Shown here piece after piece: positions 1 to 10,943 of a stretch of 64,000 nt of DNA. Source of the stretch: Guadua angustifolia (Eukaryota > Streptophyta > Magnoliopsida > Poales > Poaceae). The notes under the pieces were generated by a model that had not been told where the DNA came from, made no database searches, and saw nothing but the letters and a program-made list of their open reading frames with translations. Positions within the stretch are counted from its first letter, which is position 1; each line of letters opens with the position of its first letter. The position numbers and the translations under genes are program-made. The DNA lies in assembly GCA_036346375.1 (NCBI GenBank), contig CM070508.1, positions 39,886,862 to 39,950,861 on the forward strand, written 5' to 3'.

Positions 1-19
1 ATGGGACAATCCTTCGACT

Positions 20-1072
20 ATGGAACGAGATATGGATACCCCGACACCTACAACAACGGATGAAAATTTAGGAGGTTTTGATGTTCCTACTTCTGAGGAG
101 GAGACAAATGACCATGGTACAGATCTGATTTTACAGCAAGAAAGGGAGCAAATTTGTGAGTATATTTCTGCTATACATAATTCTTATGAACTACCACCTT
201 GTGCAACAATTGTAGAACCATATGATGAATTGTATGCTTATAATTTTGATCATGTGGTGCTGATTACGCAAAAGGAGGTGATAGCTAGAATATCCCCTGC
301 CACTATTTTGTGATATATCATGTTGAATGAGCCTGTTAGTTTGACTTGTGCTATGGACAAGATTTCTGAAATTTCATCTCTTAAGTCTTTGTCTAGCACC
401 TATGCCTATTGTTTTAAATTCAATTTAGTTGGTGATTATGGCATAGATGGCAAGTTTCTTGTTTATAAAATATGCATAACTTGTGATAAACATGTTGAAT
501 TGAAGCTTGCTATTTTGGGCAATTCTAGTTGTATGCAACAACTTATTTCATTTGCGGCACCATCAAATTTGCCTGAAATGTATGATACCCATAGCTTGTT
601 GCCCCATTGTTCGAATTTTAGTACATTAACTTGTATTACAAATCAGCATGTCGTAGTTGATGCGTGGAAGTCCATTAAAATTGTGTCACCATTATTGGAA
701 TGGTTTGATATTGCTTATTTACAATTTGATGATATGAATGATCCATGCTTGATGCCAGGACTTGGAGTTTTGCCCATAAAACATGTTATTGAACGCGGCA
801 CACAAAACATGAGTTTTCTTTATCAAAAGTCAGGGATGGATATGTGCTTTACTTATATTTGCAAATCAAGTTGCAAACTAAATCATGTTAATTTTGATGC
901 TATATGCTTCACTTATAACCACGAATCAACTTGCAGAATTGTGAGGAAAGGTTATTTGCTCAAATTTGATTTCTTCTTTTGTTGTTATGAAAATAGCCCC
1001 GCCGAATCCAAAAGAACAATGAAATATGGGATATATACATATATGTTGTGTACACACTCTTCTTTTTGTTAG
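20..1072 (+). pseudogene. Unrecognised ORF inside family-A retroelement
   Basis: Two open stretches, 20-313 and 320-1072, are in the same frame and separated by a single TGA at 311-313, so this is one frame of about 350 codons with one nonsense break. The first part is acidic and contains an EEET/EREQ segment. The second is rich in Cys and hydrophobic residues, with repeated C-x-x-x-C and FTY-type patterns near 840-930. I see no protease, reverse transcriptase, RNase H or integrase motif. It lies just upstream of the pol tail and 3' LTR, where retroelements sometimes carry extra ORFs. I do not recognise the product. It could be a captured gene fragment or an element-specific ORF. Confidence 0.4.
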
Positions 1073-1203
1073 TTGTTTCTTTTCCAAATTTTTCCAAAAC
1101 CGAGGATGGTTTTCCTTCGAGGAGGGAGGAAGCATCGAAGAGTGCTAGCGCCATCAAGTCATTATATGCTGGAAAGAAGTGTTGAGCTATATGGATAATT
1201 ATC

Positions 1204-1692
1204 GTGAATCCTCTAAATGTTTTTCATGTCTTCAAAATATATAAAGAGGCGGAGCTACTATTTTATTTAAATAAATGCAGGACCTATATAAGAATGTTTT
1301 GTGCTGAAGATGTGCTAAAAGGTGAGCATGAGTCGAGGACGACTCAAATGCAAGAAGGGGAGGATGATGAGGACATCACTTCCATGGATATAGCCACATC
1401 TACACATCAATTTGAACCCGCTGCGATTATACAAGGACCGGCTACTCGAGCTCGCACACGACAGTTTAATCATTAGGTGAATGCGTTCCTAAGCCTCCCC
1501 ATTAGTGATAATATGAATGGGATGCTACTTAATACTTGTGATGATTTGATTATACTTAGGAACTATGGAGAAGGACCCTCGTGGACCAAAATTGGGCCAA
1601 AGATCAAGTTCAAGTCGGATTGGGAAGAGAACAAGTCTGAGTCCAGTTCGGCCTCACCAACAGCACTAACATTAAAAGGTCGTAACTTTTGA
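1204..1692 (+). pseudogene. C-terminal polyprotein tail running into the 3' LTR
   Basis: The frame runs from internal sequence across the LTR boundary at 1365. It has one in-frame TAG at 1474-1476 and then continues to 1692. It contains the segment ESRTTQMQEGEDDED just before the LTR, then GPATRARTRQFNH and, after the stop, VNAFLSLP. The G-P-x-T-R-A-x-x-R-Q-x-N tail is also encoded at the start of the LTR copy at 49754, so it is a family property: the polyprotein ends inside the LTR. This resembles pol tails of grass gypsy elements (from knowledge of such elements). The catalytic part of integrase is not visible here. Confidence 0.5.
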
Positions 1693-2335
1693 TTCCGGAG
1701 GTTTCTGGAGGCCCATGAGTACACGTTTGAAAGATCTCGAAGTCTACTTTCCAATGGATCTAGCCCCAATGCCAAATTCGTCTTGAAGCAACAGGAAATC
1801 GCAGAAGAGTGTCACGGGCCAGAAATTCTGGGTGCTGCGCCACCTGTTCTTTTGGGCCCAAAGCCCATGTAACCCTAGGGCACCCCCTTGGCCGCCCCCC
1901 ATAGCTGCTGCACGCCCCTAGCCGCTCCCTAGCTGCCACTTACCTCTATATATTGTTTGCTACCTCTGTACTTTAGGTTTTGGGTTTTGTTTATTTGATA
2001 CTTTAGCCATTGCTACTATTTTGAGTCTTCCAGACGAGCTCAACAGCCGCCTAAGAAGCTCCTTATTTCAGAACCCCACATTATCAATCCTTCATCTTTA
2101 TTTGCAATTTCAGATTGCCTTTACCTTTATTCTTGCTTGTTCTTCGGTTGAATGCAGGAATTGAACCTCGTGTTCAAGTTGATCGTGCCAACAGCAAGAT
2201 CAATAACCCTCTGGAGTTGGTTTAGCGATTGCTAAGGCGCATCGTCGTTGTACGTTGTAGTCAGATCGTCAAAGTCAATTCCTCCAAATCGAAGTTATCA
2301 TTCTCATCGAAAGATCGGGACCCAAAGTCACATCA
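1365..2335 (+). repeat. 3' LTR, family A (copy 1)
   Basis: It begins TGATGAGGACATC directly after a purine tract and ends CACATCA. It aligns along its length with 10944-11854 and 49754-50684. Shared landmarks are the TRAR-type coding start, a GTTTTGGGTTTTG-like stretch before the U5 part, and a terminal TCATCGAAAGATCGGGA block. The five bases after it (ACATG) would be one half of the target duplication. The other half is outside the window. Confidence 0.8.
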
Positions 2336-5300
2336 ACATGAGTGCTCCGATAGCACTTAAATATGAGACTTCAGGTCCTAAGACTTCTTCGTTTTCCATC
2401 CTTGGTCTGAATGGGTCTTTATCCACTTTGAGGGATCTGACAACCATAGGGGTTTTCATGGGATGTGATTTATCCATATTAAACCTCTTCAATACCTTCC
2501 GGGTATAGGAAGACTGGTGAACAAGAATTCCTTTTGGGAAATGCTCTAGCTGCAGGCCTAAGCAAAATTTGGTTTTACCCAAATCTTTCATCTCAAACTC
2601 CGTTGTGAGATAAGCACTTGCTTCATTTATCTCCTCTGTGGTTCCGATGATATTCAGATCATCAACATACACTGAGATGATACAGAATCCATTCTGGGAT
2701 TTCTTTATGAACACACAGGGGCAATCATCATTATTGGAGTATCCCTTCTTAAGGAGGAACTCACTAAGCCGGTTATACCACATTCTTCTGTACTGTTTTA
2801 ATCCGTATAGCGATCTCTGCAGTTTGACGCTATACATGTTGCGATTATTAGGATCCGGACTTTACTCCTTCAGGGACTTTCATATAAAAGTTCGAATCCA
2901 AAGGACCCATATAAATATGCGGTCACCACATCCATCAACTGTATTTTTAAATTTAAGCCTGCTGCCATTGATATTAGATATCGGAACATTATTCCACTCA
3001 TCACAGGAGAATATGTTTCATCGTAATCGATGCCGGGTCTCTGCGTGAACCCTTGTGCTACAAGCCTCGCTTTATATCTCACCACCTCATTGTTTTCATT
3101 TCTCCTCCGGATGAAAACCCATTTTGATCCTACAGGGAACACTTTAGGAGGTGTCCGGTCAACAGGACCGAATACATTCCTTTTATTAAGCGAGTGCAAT
3201 TCCGCCTCAATTGCTTCTTTTCATTTGACCCAATCTGAGCGCTTCTGGCACTCTGCCATGGACTTTGGTTCTGGATCCAGTTTGATAGTTTTAGCAATTT
3301 TAGAGGCGAAATAAATGTCAACAATTGTAGTCTTTCTTTTATATAATTCTCCTGAATCCACATAATTGGTGGATATATTTTCATTCATTTCTTCCAGCTC
3401 CTCGTGATTTCCCACAACGATGGAGTCTGGGTGTTCTGACTTTCCAGCGTTAAATTGTGCGTGCAAATGTTCACTGGGATTTTCATCTTCAGGATGGCTC
3501 ACTTCAAGGAGATTACCATCGTCAGAATGGCTCGCTTCAGGGATTTTCTCAACAACTGGTTGAGTTTCTTCAACTGTCTCAGGTAGTGATCTCTTTTGCT
3601 CGGTTCTCTGTTTTTGCGGACGTCTCCGCGGAACTGAGTCCCGTGCACCTGGAGGCCTCCCCCTCTTTTTGCCATGAGGGGTAAGAGTGGGTTCAATAAC
3701 TTTCTTGGGTATTTCCACTCTTTCAGGTGCATTTACTGCAGGTATATGAGATTTTGTCACTCCCTTATAATCAGTGAAGGCATCTGGTAGGTTATCGGCT
3801 ATTTGTTGCAGACTTATTATCCTCTGAACTTCAAGTTCAGCTTATTTAGTGCGTGGGTCTAAGGACTGAATGCCAGTGGCATCCCAATCTATTTCCTGGC
3901 ATTCTTCAATGTGGTACTTTTCTCTCCCTAATGCCGAGAAATTGTCCTCATCAAAAATAAAATCAGCGTACCAAGCCGTGAACAGATCCCCTGTCATAGG
4001 CTCTAGGTATTTAATTATTGACGGAGATTCATAACCTACATAGATCCCCAACTTCCGGTGAGGCCCCATGGTGGTACGCTGTGGTGGAGAGATTGGCACG
4101 TATACAACACAGCCAAATTTTCGCAGATGGAAAATACTTGGTTCTTTCCCACGCACTAGTCGCAAGGGGAAAATTCATGGTATGCGATTAAATCGAGTTG
4201 AATTAATGATGCAGCGTGCAACACTGCATGGCCCCAACAACTAGTGGGTAACCTACAATTCTGCAAGAGTGGCCTAGCAATAAGCTTTACTCTCTTAATT
4301 AATGACTCTGCAAGGCCATTTTGGGTGTGGACATGGGGCACAGAATGCTCTACATTAAAGCCTAGAGCCATACAATAATCATTGAATGTTTTTGAAGTAA
4401 ACTCGCCAGCATTGTCCATTCGAATGGACTTAATCCTTTCTTCTGGAAAAGAGGCTCTTAATCTAATGATTTGGGTGATTAATTTAGCAAAGGCATGGTT
4501 CCTAGTAGATAAGAGACATACGTGGGACCATCTAGTAGAAGCATCTATTAGCACCATGAAATATCTGAATGGGCCCGACAGGGGCTGAATTGGTCCACAG
4601 GTATCACATTGAATTCTCTGCAGGAAATTTAGTGATTCTTCCCTAATTTTAAGATGAGAGGGATGAACTATCAGCTTTCCTTTAGCACATGCAGGGCACA
4701 TAAAAGCTTCAGGTTTAGGAAAGGCTGTAGTTTTTATATTATGGCCAGCAGAAATATTTATTATTCTTCTCATCATATTCAACCCAGGATGACCCAAACG
4801 ATCATGCCAGATCTTAAATATTTCTGGGGTTTTAACTATGGTTTTCATCGCAACATAAACTTCTGGTTTTATATATGTGTAATATAATCCGGAGGAGAAG
4901 GATGGAAGTTTTTCAACCACACGTTTATTACATTCGTTAAACTTGATCATGAGTAGGTATTCATTACCATCCTCATTTTCAGTCTCTATATGGAAACCAT
5001 TTAGACGGATGTCTTTGAAACTCAAAAGAGTACGACTGGACTCAGGGTATAATAGGGCATTCTCTATAATTATACGAGTGTCCATAGGGAGAACTATGAT
5101 GGCTCTTCCAATGCCAACAATAAGAGCATCGCTTCCAGCGATGGTCATAATATTTCCAGTTTTCTTAATCAATGTCTGAAAATATTTAGTTTCCCTAAGA
5201 ATCATATTTGTGGTGCAACTGTCTACAAGACAAATTTCCTCCCTCGCCATTGGATTATTCATGGAGTTCAATATTAAACAAATAAAATTAATCAAACATT

Positions 5301-5340
5301 TGTTGCATCGGGAACAAATAATATAGAACAAACATAGCAT
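2336..5340 (-). pseudogene. Copia pol: protease, integrase, RT (broken)
   Basis: Main open pieces are 5340-4156, 4165-3842, 3760-3221, 3199-2870 and 2837-2328, joined by frameshifts and stops. The protease motif reads LVDSCTTN, with the usual D-S-G changed to D-S-C. The pre-integrase finger region contains IWHDRLGHPG and CPACAKGK. The integrase core shows the D of QCDTCGP, the D of RMDNAGEF and the E of NGLAES. The reverse transcriptase begins near WVFIRRR and RLVAQGFTQ, and the catalytic YVDD box lies near 2660-2670. RNase H is absent because the frame ends at the LTR inserted at 2335. Pol would normally copy element RNA and integrate the cDNA; this copy cannot do so. Confidence 0.85.
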
Positions 5341-5599
5341 AATTAAATTAATATCCTAGAAAAATCAAACTTTATTAAATTTGACTGATAATCGCTCAAC
5401 AGGAGCGTAGACCATTATTCATTCAGGAACACAAAGACTAAACTGATAAATGAGGCTCTTAAGGAGACTCTAAAGGATAATATGACATCGACTCAAAAGG
5501 GAAAAACTGGGAGACTACTCCATGTCTCCATATAAATCATTTATATCGTCTTCCTGGGACCTTTCTTTATTCTTCTAGAATACTTTTAGCTCATCCCTA

Positions 5600-5803
5600 A
5601 TGAAATCATCCTCCTCCATGAGATATTCGGTCTTCAAGTTCGTATGAAGATGGTGCCTCAGGGAGAGCACGAGCACCAGCTTCAAGCTGGGAAATTGTGG
5701 CTCCAAGGGATCGAGCTGTCAATTTAATCTTGGCATTCATTGCCCAAGTAGTTGCTGCCATTCAGGGCAAGCTCAACAAATCTTTCTTTGTGATGTTAGA
5801 CAT
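5600..5803 (-). pseudogene. Copia gag N-terminal fragment
   Basis: On the minus strand an ATG at 5803-5801 opens MSNITKKDLLSL. After a stop the frame continues with TTWAMNAKIKLTARSLGATI. The W-A-M-(N/D)-A-(K/E)-I-x-L pattern is typical of the copia gag N-terminal domain (family knowledge). The rest of gag cannot be followed to the protease at about 5240, so much of it is lost or scrambled. Confidence 0.55.
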
Positions 5804-6143
5804 ATCCTATATGCAAACAAAATAGGGATTTTACTTCAGGTAAAATATTTTTTTGCATGCTTATCATTGAATCATAAAGTCTAGTCTATATCTATCAGTA
5901 GATAATTATCACAGATTTTTCAGGATTTTTCTAGCATTTTTGTAATTTTCTGCTAATTATTAAGCAATTTCTAGAATTACTAATTAACAAAGGGATAAAT
6001 TTCAACATGAAATAATCCTTGCATGATGCTAATTACATCTTATGTGGCTCTTATTGGTTAGGTATGAAATCATGTAATGAATGCCTCCGTCAACATAACT
6101 CTTGGCCAGGTTAACCCGCCCAGAGGGCTCACATGAGGGAGGG

Positions 6144-6792
6144 TGATGCGGATGGTGATCCACTCAAATCTGTCCGTCCATTTGATAGTGTTGCTGGTGC
6201 TAATCACGATTAGAAACATAGCCTTGGGCTATATGGATGGATAGATATTGAAGTCTAGTTTCTAACATTTCAAACCGTGCATCATTTGGACTTCCGAGGA
6301 GAAAGTTATGACCATTTTACTGAAGACTGCACAGGCTGTTAAATGCTGCGCGAAAACCTGAGATGATTTCTCCTTATCCAAGAAAACATTCATTAGCTTC
6401 TATTTGCTTTCACACCTAAGTTAGGAGGGTTGTTCCTAGTATAAATACCCATATACTCTACCCATTTACAGAACTTGGAGAGAAAAATAAGACAATGAAA
6501 GTTGAAGTAAACTAATTTTTGTGTGCACGGTACGTGCTGCCTCTGAGTGTCATGGAGGCATCTCTTTCGTTCTTGTGAGCTACAAGAGCATCTCGTCTAC
6601 TTCTCATGGTCGAGTAGGCGAGATTACCAACATGTGGTTGGCGCACAAGATCGTCGTAGGTTGCTATTCATACAGTGGTTGGCGTCGACTCGGTTCGTCA
6701 AGTTGCATGGCACCATGTTTATCCCCTGTTCCTACGTCAAGAAGATCGGGCAACCTATGGATGTGATCTCCCCTGAGGTCTGATCCGTATCA
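6144..6792 (+). repeat. 5' LTR of TRIM-like element
   Basis: Starts TGATGCGGATGG and ends CCGTATCA, directly before a TGGTATCAGAGC primer site. A TATAAATA box lies at 6440-6447. Confidence 0.75.
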
Positions 6793-6794
6793 TT

Positions 6795-6806
6795 TGGTAT
6801 CAGAGC
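6795..6806 (+). other. Primer-binding site (initiator Met tRNA type)
   Basis: TGGTATCAGAGC two bases after the LTR end. This is the classic plant retrotransposon primer site complementary to the initiator methionine tRNA 3' end. Confidence 0.8.
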
Positions 6807-7152
6807 ACCGGTTGCCTCGGTAGGACTTTGTATCCTGCAAATTTGTTTTTGCAATTTGGGTGTTCTTTCTATTTTGATGTTCATCAAAGCCAAGGGTTTG
6901 GGGTAGGTTTGGATGAGCCATCTCATCAGGGTCTATCAATTGTTGGTGATGGTGTTCGTCTTTTGGATTGCATCTGAGTTGTGATTTCGAGTTTGTATTT
7001 ATCCCTAAGAGTCATCGAGTCTGTCATTTTTGTTTTATTTTATTCTCTTTGTGTTCGTGCGCATTTGGTATTCATCATCAACGTTATCTGCATCAACCCA
7101 AAGATACAAAGGTGCACGAGTCGAGGACGACTCATCTTGAAGAAGGGGAGAA

Positions 7153-7454
7153 TGATGCGGATGGTGATCCACTCAAATCTGTCCGTCCATTTGATAGTGT
7201 TGCTGGTGCTAATCACGATCAGTAACATAGCCTTGGGCTATATGGATGGATAGATATTGAATTCTAATTTCTAGCATTTCAAACCGTGCATCATTTGGAC
7301 TTCCGAGGTGGAAGTTATGACCGTTTTAACGAAGACTGCACAGGCTGTTAAATGCTGCGCGAAAACCTGAGATGACTTCTCCTTATCCAAGAAAACATTC
7401 ATTAGCTTCTATTTGCTTTCACACCTAAGCTAGGAGGGTTGTTCCTAGTATAAA
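7153..7454 (+). repeat. 3' LTR of TRIM-like element, truncated at TATA box
   Basis: Collinear with 6144-6444. Similarity stops immediately after the shared CTAGTATAAA. What follows is the copia 1 leader. Confidence 0.75.
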
Positions 7455-9125
7455 CCTAGTCTCATGTGTGTTTTCCTTAGACACCAATTGTCGTGTATCT
7501 GTTCCTTCAAACTGAGATCAAAAACCCAACCACTTATGCTCTCAAGCCCAAAAACCATTTTAATAGCTCGATTATTTCCATAATTTTCTAGAATTTCTAT
7601 TAATTACTAAGTAATTTTCAGAATTACTTAAATAACAGAAGATAAATTTCAGCACATAATAAATATGGCATTAAGATATAAAATAAACCCAGAGAACGAA
7701 ATTTCAGCACATTATTATTATTTTTATTTAGGTGTGTGCTGTTGGTCCATCGCGTAACCCAAAACGTCGCCCTCTTCAAAACAATAGGCAGCCGGCCCAC
7801 ATGAAAACTAGGCCGTGTCTACCAATTTCCGCCTGGCCCATTTGGCCCGAAATACAGGTCGCGTCCAAGAAAAACCGGCGGCTAGGGGGCGGCTAGGGTT
7901 CCCAAGCCCTAGCCGCCATATGCACATCCCCCCAAACAGAAAGGATCGGTGCTATCCCTTTGGCTTCCGGCGAAGTTCCGTTGATGCCGTCGCCACGTGA
8001 GCTCGAGCGCTGGTGAGGGCAAAGATTGCAACCTCATAGATACGGCCACTGGGGGCTAGCGCGGGCACAGCCGAGGAGCAGGCGCGAGCGTGGCCGTGTG
8101 CACCGCCGAGCTTGGGCTGCTATCCTCAGTGCTTCAGGCGCTGTCTTACGGGCGCCTCGGCTTCCAGCCGCGATCACGGCGCGATGCGAGTGTGAACGCC
8201 GGCCACCGTCGCCATGAACTCCACCGGCCGACGCTGCTAATGGCTTGCGCCGACGACGCTGGAGGGTACACAAGCTGCGGGCGTGACGCTTTGGCGCCGC
8301 GCAGTAGTCGAGGGTGCGCCGCAAGACGAAGCCGCACCGCCAGACGAAGCCGGGTGATAAGGGCGCGAGGTCGCCTTCGGGGCAAGCACAGTCGTCTCCA
8401 TCGCCGGTAGGCGCGGGCCGCAGCCGCATCAGGTGACGTGCGAGCGCCATGTGATCTCCTCGTCTTCGCCGCCACCAATGGGTTGCAGGTAAAGCTTTTC
8501 AGCGCGGGATGCCCCACGGTGGGCGCCACTGCTGGGATGCCACTGCTCAGGCGTGGCTCGGGCGATATAGCCTTTGGCTCTGCGGGCTCGGGGAGAAGCA
8601 CAGATGCCGTCGCAGACGTGCGTGCAATCATGGAGCTTCAGGTTCACGAGTTAGTGCCACGCAGGCGTCTTGGTTTCGGGCATCGCCTTTCGGGGTCACG
8701 GGCTTGGCCTCCTGCTGGGCACGCCAGCGGCGACGGTCGTGCGGGTCACCTGGACACGCAAAATTAGGGCTAGCTACGGATGTTTTTTTTAATAATGAAC
8801 AGTAACTCCTAATCACAATATCACTATGAACAGATAAAACTCTATGGACAGACGATATACGATTGAACGATCTGTAGGATCGAAGGTTAGCGAAAAACGT
8901 GATTCAATAGGTCATGCCAATTTAATACCTCGATTTGACCTACAGGAGAAATTTTATAGACTACGTGTAGGATAGAGTCTCGTAGTACTTTTTCGGCAAT
9001 CCGAGTGGGTGCCGGTGTGATGACGAGTTGATTGCAGATCGGATCGGGCGATCAATCGCCGATAGTAGTCGTTCGTTCGTCGTCGACGATCCTCCTCCTT
9101 GTGGTAGAGATTCGTGCTGATAACG
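7455..9125 (-). other. Copia 1 leader, GC-rich, no intact gene
   Basis: About 1.7 kb between the copia LTR and its gag, read on the minus strand. 7800-8770 is strongly GC-rich and gives many overlapping Arg/Pro/Ala-rich open frames on both strands, which looks like composition and not coding. The first ~150 bases after the PBS also stay open, as leaders of such elements often do. A ~100-bp AT-rich segment at 7575-7680 is imperfectly repeated in the same orientation at 5930-6030, on the other side of the TRIM-like insertion. Confidence 0.45.
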
Positions 9126-9581
9126 TGTTGTAAAACGTCGTCGATCGTCAACAATCAATCACCAATTGTAGATGCAATCACGAGAGCAAGAACAATAGAC
9201 ACACAATGTAGGGGTGGAATTCTCTCTCGCTTTATTGATTCAATCGTTTACAATGAGGGGGCACCCGATATATATAGTAGTGAGAGAGAGAGTTCGGATT
9301 CGACCACATTAGGAAGAGATTGAGTCCTAACCATATTTGGTTTAGGTTTCCTTATCTCACAACACAAATAAATTCAGAAAAATCTCTAAAAATACAGAAA
9401 AATTCCTTGAATCACAAGGAATCCAACAAAAGCTAGAAATCTTTAGTTTGATGTACAGATTAATCAAATTAAATCTTCTCATTATTAGAAAATTCTAATT
9501 AAGCTTTGATTAATTCAAGAAAATGCAAATGGTTCATTGTTCAACTTAAACATTCGAAAACTCAAATTTTGGGATGTTACA
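9126..9581 (-). repeat. 5' LTR of copia 1
   Basis: On the minus strand it starts TGTAACATCCC (9581) and ends TTTTACAACA (9126), followed by CGTTATCAGCACGA, a leader/PBS sequence common in plant copia elements. Inside are a TATATATA box (about 9270-9280) and an AATAAA. The partner LTR is not in the window. Confidence 0.65.
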
Positions 9582-9599
9582 TTACTCCCAGATGACAGT

Positions 9600-10345
9600 G
9601 TGATCATGGTGAATTCAGAGAAGAATGTTACCCCTGCACCCTATACTACATATGGATATTGTTCTTTGAAGTGTTGTTATCCAGATAAGTTAGAAGATTG
9701 TGCATGCATCCTTTGTTGAGATATAGGACATACCACTGAAGGGCATATAATCAATTGCCCTAGCTATGAAGGAAATCATTCCCTTGGAGAATGTCCCATG
9801 AGCAATATCACATGCTACCTTTGTTATGCCGGAGATCATTACCTAGCTCAATACCCCTTGCATTCGATAATTACCGCCAGCATTAGCAGGATAATTTCTG
9901 AGCCACTGCTATTTGAGAAATAGTAAAAGGATGTAGAGTGTCATCTACATGTCCTATGTCGCTTGAAGAGTTAAAGAAACAGTGCCCCAATCCTGTCAGC
10001 CTCCCATAGGAAAGCGTTAAGAGGATATCAGCGATAGCTTGTTTCTTTTGTGGTGAATAAGGTCACTGGGATAGGAGATGCCCTATGAAACAACAAGCTA
10101 TGATTCACAGGAAGAGCAACATTGGAATTGCATCCAACACGACACAATGAGGGAAACTTGTATGCTACAACTGTTGTGTGAAAAGCCATTATGCTAATCA
10201 ATACCCACAGAAAGGTCAAGCATTACCTGTAGTCATAACTATTCTGGAAGTCGCCTCAGTCAAGTTCATAACACCAATAGTGAGTAGTGAAATTTCAGGA
10301 GCAATTTGCTTAAAGAATCGGTTGAAGATGAGGCAATTGAACAAA
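9600..10345 (+). pseudogene. Gypsy gag with several decayed CCHC zinc knuckles
   Basis: Frames broken by stops encode a series of C-x2-C-x4-H-x4-C-like units: CYLCYAGDHYLAQYP (last Cys lost), CFFCGE then a stop then GHWDRRCP, and CYNCCVKSHYANQYP (last Cys lost), preceded by a Cys-rich CSLKCC...CACILC stretch. CCHC knuckles bind element RNA in gag. Three or four in a row is more than the usual one or two. No full gag frame survives. Confidence 0.6.
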
Positions 10346-10407
10346 TATGCTACCGAGCGAATTTAGAACAATGATTCTACCCTACGAAATGTCATGTCTC
10401 TATTTGT

Positions 10408-10505
10408 AAAGGAAAGTGATTAGTTGAAAAATCCTTGTAAGGATTCCCTTATTAAAGGAAAGGAAATAAAGGAAAGTGATTAGTTGAAAAATCCTTGTAA
10501 GGATT
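10408..10505 (+). repeat. Short tandem duplication
   Basis: A block of about 38 bases beginning AAGGAAAGTGATTAG at about 10408 recurs at about 10467, separated by AAGGATTCCCTTATT. It lies between the gag and RT remnants. Confidence 0.75.
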
Positions 10506-10559
10506 TTTGGTCAAAGAGTACCCTGATGTTTTTCTAAGGATCTGCCTGGTATGCCATCA

Positions 10560-10925
10560 GATTGAGATATCAAGTTTGTTATTGAATTGGTGCCTGGTGC
10601 AGCTCCTATAGTGAAAAGACCTTATTGGATGCTTATCGGTGAGCTAGCGGAATTGAAGAAGCAAATTAAAGAGTTGCTAGAGAAAGGATTTGTAAGACCA
10701 AGTTCCTCACCTTGGGGAGCGCTTGTTTTGTTTGTTAGAAAGAAGGATGGAAGTTTGAGATTTGTGCTTGAAAAGCTTCAAGAGCAACAGTTGTGAAAGT
10801 GGATGACTGCTAAAGAGATTGAGTTCCTTGGTCATGTAATGACTGCTAAAGAAGTTGTCGTGAATCCAAGCAAAGTGGAAATAGTGTTGCATTGGGAGCA
10901 ACTAAAGTCAGTTACTTAGATTCAT
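10560..10925 (+). pseudogene. Gypsy reverse transcriptase ends, catalytic core deleted
   Basis: The RT start reads LVPGAAPIVKRPYWM, ELAELKKQIKELLEKGF, RPSSSPWGALVLFVRKKDGS, all typical of gypsy RT. It then jumps, at about 10780-10800, to KEIEFLGHVMTAKEV and NPSKVEIV, the far end of the palm. The YxDD box is therefore missing. A stop precedes the solo LTR at 10944. Confidence 0.8.
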
Positions 10926-10943
10926 AGATTTCTGTGGATGACA

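Larger units (their letters stand above)
1..2335 (+). mobile_element. 3' part of an LTR retrotransposon (family A), cut by the window edge
   Basis: The stretch ends in a 3' LTR at 1365-2335. Before it lies a purine-rich tract (AAGAAGGGGAGGA, about 1352-1364) that fits a polypurine tract, and before that about 1.36 kb of internal sequence. The LTR starts TGATGAGG and ends ATCA, and two further copies of the same LTR occur at 10944 and 49754. Immediately after 2335 a minus-strand copia pol reading frame begins in mid-gene, so this element inserted into that copia. The 5' part, including the left target duplication, lies outside the window. It is probably gypsy-type, judged from the C-terminal pol tail (inference). 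Confidence 0.75.
6144..7454 (+). mobile_element. TRIM-like small LTR element, 3' LTR truncated
   Basis: A 5' LTR (6144-6792, TG...CA) is followed by a PBS TGGTATCAGAGC at 6795-6806, about 360 bp of internal sequence, a purine tract (GAAGAAGGGGAGAA), and a second LTR copy from 7153. The 3' LTR matches the 5' LTR (about 11 differences in 300 bp by eye) only as far as 7454, ending right at the TATA box. The internal part has no gag or pol. Its end encodes HESRTTHLEEGEND, nearly the same as the pol tail of the family-A element at 1330. It lies inside the copia 1 leader. Confidence 0.7.
2336..9581 (-). mobile_element. Degenerate Ty1-copia retrotransposon (copia 1)
   Basis: Read on the minus strand: a 5' LTR (9581 to 9126), a PBS-like CGTTATCAGCACGA at 9125-9112, a long GC-rich leader (to about 7455), an inserted TRIM-like element (7454 to 6144), the rest of the leader, a gag start at 5803, then protease, integrase and reverse transcriptase to 2336. 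The family-A LTR element then cuts the frame, so RNase H and the 3' LTR are missing from the window. Protease-integrase-RT order is the copia order. That the leader and pol parts belong to one element is inferred from order and orientation. Confidence 0.65.

Noticed and set aside
7800..8820. Many overlapping open frames on both strands in GC-rich DNA
   Set aside because: No domain, Arg/Pro/Ala-biased in every frame, and located in a copia leader; best explained by composition.
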